Part shown: positions 58,263-64,000 of the stretch, in pieces
Layout of the letters: every line of letters begins with the position of its first letter
How positions within the stretch are numbered: the stretch's first letter is position 1
Translations under genes and position numbers: made by a program
Assembly: GCA_000149265.1 (NCBI GenBank)
Contig: CH002592.1
Coordinates: 544,850 to 608,849, forward strand
Origin: Ciona savignyi
Taxonomy: Eukaryota; Chordata; Ascidiacea; Phlebobranchia; Cionidae
Length of the DNA stretch: 64,000 nucleotides
Direction: 5' to 3'
Notes under the pieces: generated by a model
The model's input: the letters and a program-made list of their open reading frames with translations, nothing else
Databases searched by the model: none
Told to the model about the DNA's origin: nothing

Positions 58263-59726
58263 ATGAGCTTAAACAAAGTTGTACGACAAGGTGCTTGGTC
58301 TTTTAGTGAGACCATGCTACTACTAGACCTGATAGCGGAGCAAAAAGTTTTAGAAAAGATTGATGGGAAAGTGGGGAGAAACCAGCAATATTATCAGAAG
58401 CTTGTTGATAAATTTTGCAAGCGTGGTGTTATGAAAGATTGGTTTGCACAAGACTTAGCAAAACAGGATGTCCTGTAGTTAGTTTCAAAGTGTTGTAAGA
58501 TATATCACAATTTCAGTTTGAGGGACAGCATTATACAACATAAATATATATATTTTTACATAGGAAGCAACTATCTGTGAAGTGGAAGAATTTACGGGCA
58601 AATTTTTACAAAATTTTTAAAGTGTCATCAAAGTCTGGTGCTGTAGCAGCCAGTTGGCCTTTTTTCGAAAAGATGAAAGAACTATTAAACAGCAGGCCAA
58701 GAACAAAAGTAATTTATTTGTAAACGCCTTACTATTTGTCATCATAATTTCTGTGCTATATGTTTTCAGGCTGTTCAAGGAGAATCTATAGTTGTAGACA
58801 CCATGCAACAACAATTTGGTGAGTTAGTATTTGGTTTAAATACTTCATCTAAATTAATGTACTGTAGCCCATAATGTAACAGCCCCATCAGGAAAGGATG
58901 TCTTGGACAGTGCCCTTGGGTACTTGAACGAAGATGGTGTTGGTAAATATGATTATTTTTATATAAAGTTATTTAACAATTGAATTGTTTTACTATATTT
59001 AAGCGGTGTCACAAACTGATATTTCAACACCAAGTACATCCACTAGTACAGGTGAGATAACAACAATTTTAATTATCAGACAAATAACATTAAGAATTTC
59101 AGACTTAACAAAGTGTTGAATTTGAACCAGATAATTTAGAAGATGGCGGAATTTTAACAGCTGGTTGTGAAAGCAGTGGAAGGAAAAGAAAGACAGGTTG
59201 GCGTATTTATATATATCATATGAGGGAAAACTGTTGCCAGTAAATATGCATGATTACTAATTAAGTGTTATATTATTATGAAAAATATTCTGTATGACCG
59301 AGCAAGGATAGACAAAAAATGATCCAGCTTAGCATTACCTGAATCAATGCAGATCACATGACACGTTAAAAATTAAAGTACTGTAAAAACATGATCTATA
59401 TTTACATAATGATTAAAATATTGTTTTATTATCTTTTAGAGAAAGAAAGCAGCAGTCTTCCTAAACGAATCAGAGGTATACCTAGTTTTCATTAAAATAA
59501 AAGTTTGTTGACTCAATTGTTTCTACTTACAATGAACGACAGTGGAGATTTTGAGAAGCTAATTGAAGCATTTAAAACAGAAAGTGAAAAAGATAGAAAA
59601 AGTAGAGAAAAAATGGTAGAATCCATGAACAATACTTTTAGACTAGGACTGCAAGAAATTGTTCAACAGTTGCAACAGCCCCCACAGCCCCCTACATTTT
59701 ACATGACCTCCGCTGATTTAGATTAA
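58263..59726 (+). CDS. Harbinger Myb/SANT-like protein gene, multi-exon
   Basis: Exons with matching phases: 58263-58441, 58564-58708, 58770-58818, 58868-58942, 59004-59051, then a further exon near 59110-59195, one near 59441-59475, and the last ending at 59726. The start gives MSLNKVVRQGAWSFSETMLL, and across exon 1-2 MKDW|KQLSVKWKNLRANF fits a trihelix/SANT-type DNA-binding domain. Exon 2 continues SWPFFEKMKELLNSRP. The tail has a charged coiled-coil-like stretch (EKLIEAFKTESEKDRKSREK) and PPQPPTF. In Harbinger elements this partner brings the nuclease to the nucleus and transposon ends. The first donor (G|GTTTGC) is weak, and the 59110 junction meets a stop in the expected frame, so this copy may be damaged there. 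Confidence 0.75.
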
Positions 59727-59759
59727 CCATTATTTATGCACTTCTTTCTGAAACGAAAT

Positions 59760-61704
59760 TTATTTCACAATAATAAAAAAAACGTTTGGTACTAACTCGT
59801 ACTTATTGTTTACAAAAAAACTTGCCGATTTTCTTAATGCCTGAGTGGCATACAAATGTTCAACAATGGCCTCGCGTACATTATGTCCACTTTGATTCCG
59901 ATCATTCTCTGATAGTGGCAAGGTGTAAGGTTGTGGAAAAGTTTGAAGATTCATATCTAACTGTTGTGACTGTGACAATACAATATTCTCGTGCTCGCAT
60001 ATGTTGTGCAAGGCACAACATGTGGATATAACGTATGGAGCCATCTCTATCGTTACATCCATTTTTTGCCCAAAATGCGCCAACGAGCTTTTAGTCTTCC
60101 AAAGGCATTTTCAACGCAGATCCGAACACTGCTGTGGTAACAGTTAAAAGATTCCGTTTTTGGGCTGAGTTGGAATCCAATGAATGGTTTAATAAGCCAA
60201 GGGAACAAAGGATATGCTGGGTCATCTAAAATAAGTAATGGGACTTCTGTTCTGTTGAATTCCTTTGATGCCTGTATAAAATTTGCGCATTATAAATCAA
60301 AATGCTAATTAGTATGGTATGTTTTGTAGCAAATGTTGGTAGTAACACCTTTGGTAACTTGTCGCAGTCCTTGAATAGTCCAGATTGTCTAAATACTGAA
60401 GCATCGTGGACTTTTCCTGGCATTGCAACATTTATATCTCGAAATCTATAAATACAAAACAAGAGTATTAAAATAAAAATGATAACCATGAATATTTCAA
60501 ACACAACTCACATTTAAAAAACTTACATATATTGGTCGTCCACCACTGCTTGTAATATTAATGAGTCCCATCCTTTCCGATTAGTTTCGATCCGATTAGA
60601 TTAATCCTTTTTTCCTGCTGTCGGAGCAGTTATTGGAATGTGGCTACCATCTATGCAGCCCATAACCTAATATTAAATGAAAAACAATTAGCACAACCTA
60701 GTAAATGGAATACGCATCTCTAATAGGGATGTACAGAATGCATTTATAATCAATATTTGAACATGCCTGCGGAAAGTGACTATTTTTCTTAAATCTGACT
60801 GCAATTTCCTTTGCCTCGTTTTCAGAAGGAAAGGATATGAAAGTCGCCAATCGTTTATTTATTACCATGCAAAATCTGTGGATTAAAATTAAAGATTTAA
60901 ATGGCTAGTCTATATTATAAATCAAGAATACCTCATACCATTAAACATTACTGACCTTTTCAGGCAATTGTATACCAAGGATTTGCTGACTTCAAAAATG
61001 TGAGCAACTGTTCGGTACTCAGAAGAAGAAGCTAATTTATCAATGGCTATCGCCATTCGCTTGTCAGCATTGATGGATTTTCGAACAGTTCTGTCATCTA
61101 AAAATATGCAAAATCCACTTATATATCAATCAATGATTAACAACATCGCCTAACACAACATTATCTAAACAAGGGTACAACACCTGGTTTCATATCATCA
61201 TAAATTATATTTAACAATTGCTTGAACGTTTCTTTTGGCATCCTGAACTTTTCGATCCATTGGTCAGTATTATAGTTTTCGACATCCGCTTCCCAATACT
61301 TCCCGCTTCTGAATGGAATGATAAACACAATTAGTTCATATGTATTGATATGGCGGCTTGTATTAAAGATATACACATACTGCACAAATATTCATATTTG
61401 ACTAGGCCTATCCACCGGTAAATTAATAAAAACACATCATTATTATACTTAACTTAGAAAAAAATTTCATCGTCAGTTCCAGGTACCGTACCGTACCCAA
61501 TTTTATATTGACTTACCTTTGGTACATCCATACTCTTCCAGTTCGTCCATACGGTTTATAGTCAAAATACAACAGTCCGTTACACATAAATTTCATCAGG
61601 TTATGTTTTGACTGTTCTTCCGAGTCCAAAACAGCAATGATACAATCATAGATATATTTTAATAAAACAAACAAGCATAATGCATATTTTTCCTGATTAT
61701 CCAT
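59760..61704 (-). pseudogene. Harbinger DDE nuclease (HARBI1-like), seven exons, damaged
   Basis: Exons: 61704-61517, 61308-61184, 61097-60956, 60875-60767, 60666-60527, 60445-60349, 60271-59760; all splice phases agree. Starts MDNQEKYALCLFVLLKYIYD. Helix-turn-helix region SSEYRTVAHIFEVSKSLVYN (exon 3). DDE residues: VMGCIDGSHIPI (exon 5), MPGKVHDASVF (exon 6) and RICVENAFGRLKARWRIL (exon 7). Intron 4 appears to use a GC donor (CAG|GCATGT). Two lesions: a TAA at 60601-60603 in exon 5 and a one-base frameshift in an A-run near 60070 in exon 7. The C-terminal CCALHNICEHEN stays readable in the second frame. HARBI1-like nucleases cut and rejoin transposon DNA at TWA-type targets. Confidence 0.85.
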
Positions 61705-62051
61705 GTTTCCTTTAAATTGTATATAAAAAAGTCAACAACGTTAGAATAGGAGGAAACATGTGGTTAGCCTACCATTGTTACGTCTGCCTCTCGGTTTAGT
61801 AAATTATATAGAGTAGGCTAGACTAGACCTATTATAATCCATAACAAAACATTAATTATAGGCTAACATTCCACTAGGCTAACCTACTACATTAACATCA
61901 AAAGTCAGTTCCAATTACATACTAAAAACAAAAAAAAGCGTCATGTAAATGCGACACTTAACGGATTAGACTTGAAACTTGTGTGACGTCATTTCCTATC
62001 CGTTTGGTGCTTAATCCGATCCGTTTGAGCAATCATCATGTAAACGGACTT

Positions 62052-63150
62052 AAAGACGAACGAGAACGGATCAAAGAAATCGTAATACCTTAGAACAAAC
62101 ATCGTTAGCCAAAACTTTTGGCGAATGCGTATGAGAAATATTGTCGCGAGGTGGTGCTGTTGCTGCGTGTCTGCTTATTAATGTGCGGTGACGAACATCT
62201 ATTAATATGTCGAAGTAGTCGAGGAAGTCCAAACCTAGAACAGCATGTCTGACGTTTGCAACCTGGAATTTCCAACTGAAGCGGCCGAGATCAGGTAGGT
62301 GCATATCTAATGTCTTGTCACCGAATGTGGAAATGCTTGTAGTAAGTAGTGCAACTAAAGTGGTTTGGCGATGATACACGGATTGTTCGTTGTCCAACGC
62401 CGGGATGAGTGACAGAAAAGCGCCAGTGTCGATAAGAAATCTAAGCGGATTCGCTTCGTCGTACACATATAAGAACTGATAAGAGGGTACCGCACAGGTA
62501 CATGAAAATATAGGAAAAATCCCAATTCGTTTTTTTTTAGTACGGTGCGACAGAAGTCCAATCACAAGGCAGTTCCGTGCACGGTGTCCAAAGCGTGAAT
62601 TAAAATAGCAGGTTGTCGTTTCTGTCAATACATATTCGTTGTCGGGTTGATAGTATTGCTGTGGGTAAGAGGGTGGTTGGGTGGACGGTCTGAAGTGCTG
62701 AGTCTGTAGCGGTTGTACAGCGCGGTGGGGCTGTTGTTCTTGTGGTATGCATGTAGGATGTCGTAATTCCTATATAACCCAATACGATAGTTTGTTTGTT
62801 CGACTTTCGAGTCCCCTCTCCAAGGACGAGTTAATCGGACTCTGTCTGTGTGATTCGAACGCAGTGAACGTATGCAAACCCAAAACCATGTTGTCAACAC
62901 ACGAAGCAAACTTATCAGGCAAAAATCGTTTCGTGACCTTAATATGATCGTTACCGAAACGGGTATAAAACCGATGATATTACGTTTCATAATTTCGCTC
63001 TTTTCGAACGCACTATTCTTGTCTACGCCTAACTGGGAACGCATTCTATTTACTAATTCGGTGGATAAACTATCACTGATTATCCAAATAACCGTCTGTT
63101 TCGTGTGTACTTTTATAACAATACCCGTTTATCATGTCGAACGAGTAAAC
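62052..63150 (-). mobile_element. Ty3/gypsy gag end and protease fossil
   Basis: Minus strand, upstream half of the same gypsy fossil. A gag knuckle-like CYFNSRFGHRARNC (62610-62565) is followed by an aspartic-protease region with PLRFLIDTGAFLSLIPA (~62455-62405) and VLGLDFLDYFDILID (~62250-62205). Upstream gag-like sequence extends to about 63150. Broken, with several breaks. No 5' LTR was identified. Confidence 0.75.
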
Positions 63151-63738
63151 ATCATTAATATCTAAAGCGTGTTCGACTCTTTAAAACGCGTCGACAGATA
63201 TCACGAAAAATCACCGCCAATAAATTGCCATTCAGCAGCACCAAACATTGGTTCCTTTGTACCAACGGTCTAACCGCAAGTTGGCGTTGTTTGTATAAAA
63301 AGTTGTCGCGGAATCTCAGTGGAACAACATAGGGGGCGATCCATGATTACAAAGGTGGTTGTATGCAAGAGATATATTGTAGCATGGACCGTCTATGCTG
63401 AGATGATTATCTGCGGAAGATCATATAGAGAGAGGAAGAAATTTCAAACATTCGGGAATAAAAGCTATTAATGTGACGTAACAAAGAAATTAAGAAGGAA
63501 GATATACGGTCGTGCCTGATACATTTCAAAACAAGATGTATTGAAATGAACCATGCATTGACAAATTGGTTTAAAGCGATGTCAAAATGAAACCATGAGT
63601 TTCTGAATTTTCAGGAGAAATGCAACAAATCGCTTGTTTCAATTGGCAAGGTACTAACTAGATGTTTCCTTAACCCAGTGGTTAAATAAGTGAACAAATA
63701 TTCTGGGCGCCTCATCTATAATCTTAATTTCATTCCAT
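63151..63738. other. unassigned, possibly 5' end of the gypsy fossil
   Basis: No terminal repeat or exon recognised. Confidence 0.35.
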
Positions 63739-64000
63739 CGGTTAGTATGGTGGTTTAGTGCGACACCTTTCAACCGTAGGGTTGCAGTTCGAAATCGGTC
63801 GCAAGATAGTCGGTTATGTTCTAAGAGCAAGGCACTTAACGGACATTGCCTGAACCCCAACGGATTAATGGGTTCTACCAAATTGAAGGAACGTGTAAAA
63901 CATATACAACACATTGCAATAGCTCCGGTAACCCGACGATGGGCGCTAGGTGATCTGACGATTAGCGCTGTGTGTTAACCTCCTTGTTTTTCCATTCACG
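63739..64000 (+). mobile_element. tRNA-derived SINE (family S1), cut by window end
   Basis: Plus orientation. Head GGTTAGTATGGTGGTTTAG and B-box-like GCAGTTCGAAATC, then AGCAAGGCACTTAACGGACA, ATTAATGGGTTCTACCAAAT, GGTAACCCGACGATGGGCG and CCATTCACG at the last base. The (ATCCT)n tail would follow outside the window. Confidence 0.85.

Larger units (their letters stand above)
57977..62051. mobile_element. Harbinger (PIF/Harbinger) DNA transposon, two genes, ~4.1 kb
   Basis: Left end AAGCCCATTACATGG and the reverse complement of the right end, AAGTCCGTTTACATG, form imperfect terminal inverted repeats. ATCCGATCCGTTT-type motifs recur subterminally at both ends. It carries the two genes expected of Harbinger: a Myb/SANT-like protein on the plus strand (58263-59726) and a DDE nuclease on the minus strand (61704-59760), convergent with 3' ends 34 bp apart. 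It sits inside a gypsy fossil, between protease and RT. The target duplication could not be fixed because the flanks are A-rich. The nuclease has one stop and one frameshift, so this copy is not autonomous, but it is young enough that every exon is legible. Confidence 0.88.

Overview
The window looks like repeat-rich, AT-rich DNA from an invertebrate animal. A NACHT-type immune gene with a leucine-rich-repeat (LRR) exon, spliceosomal introns, tRNA-derived SINEs and LOA, L1/Tx1, BEL/Pao, Ty3/gypsy, hAT, pogo and Harbinger elements together fit a marine invertebrate deuterostome. A sea squirt is plausible, but I cannot prove the species. No bacterial operon, CRISPR array, rRNA or canonical tRNA gene was seen.

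Host genes are few. The clear one is an NLR-like gene on the minus strand: a 1.75-kb NACHT exon (8097-9841) followed by an LRR exon (7700-7858). A glutamine-rich minus-strand exon at 18168-18411 has the right splice phase to be an upstream exon of the same gene; if so, the 8.3-kb intron has been filled by a LOA-type LINE (11461-16900). A coding-like relic lies at 17420-17940.

Layout: 1-866 minisatellite with a 195-bp higher-order repeat; 1345-4185 a 2.1-kb core between ~355-bp inverted LTR-like arms; 4515-5500 a direct-repeat pair; 7700-9841 NLR; 10188-16900 LOA LINE plus extra 5'-end units; 19170-20724 pogo-like transposon; 22330-28060 SINE, MITE, hAT and BEL-derived fragments; 28268-33507 a possible degenerate Harbinger-like element carrying a 335-bp tandem repeat; 35040-41310 BEL-derived repeats and a large duplicated noncoding block; 41815-46154 SINE plus a BEL/Pao fossil with both LTRs and a 5-bp target duplication; 46170-53545 repeat-family copies, LINE copy A with nested hAT and SINE, and a BEL integrase fossil; 53550-63300 a gypsy fossil interrupted by LINE copy B and by a 4.1-kb two-gene Harbinger transposon; 63739-64000 a SINE cut by the window edge.

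The most informative parts are nested insertions that date one another: a hAT insertion whose empty site survives in a sister copy, a SINE with identical 16-bp target duplications in both LINE copies, and Harbinger inside gypsy. The Harbinger element still shows both of its genes (Myb/SANT-like protein and DDE nuclease) in opposite orientation.
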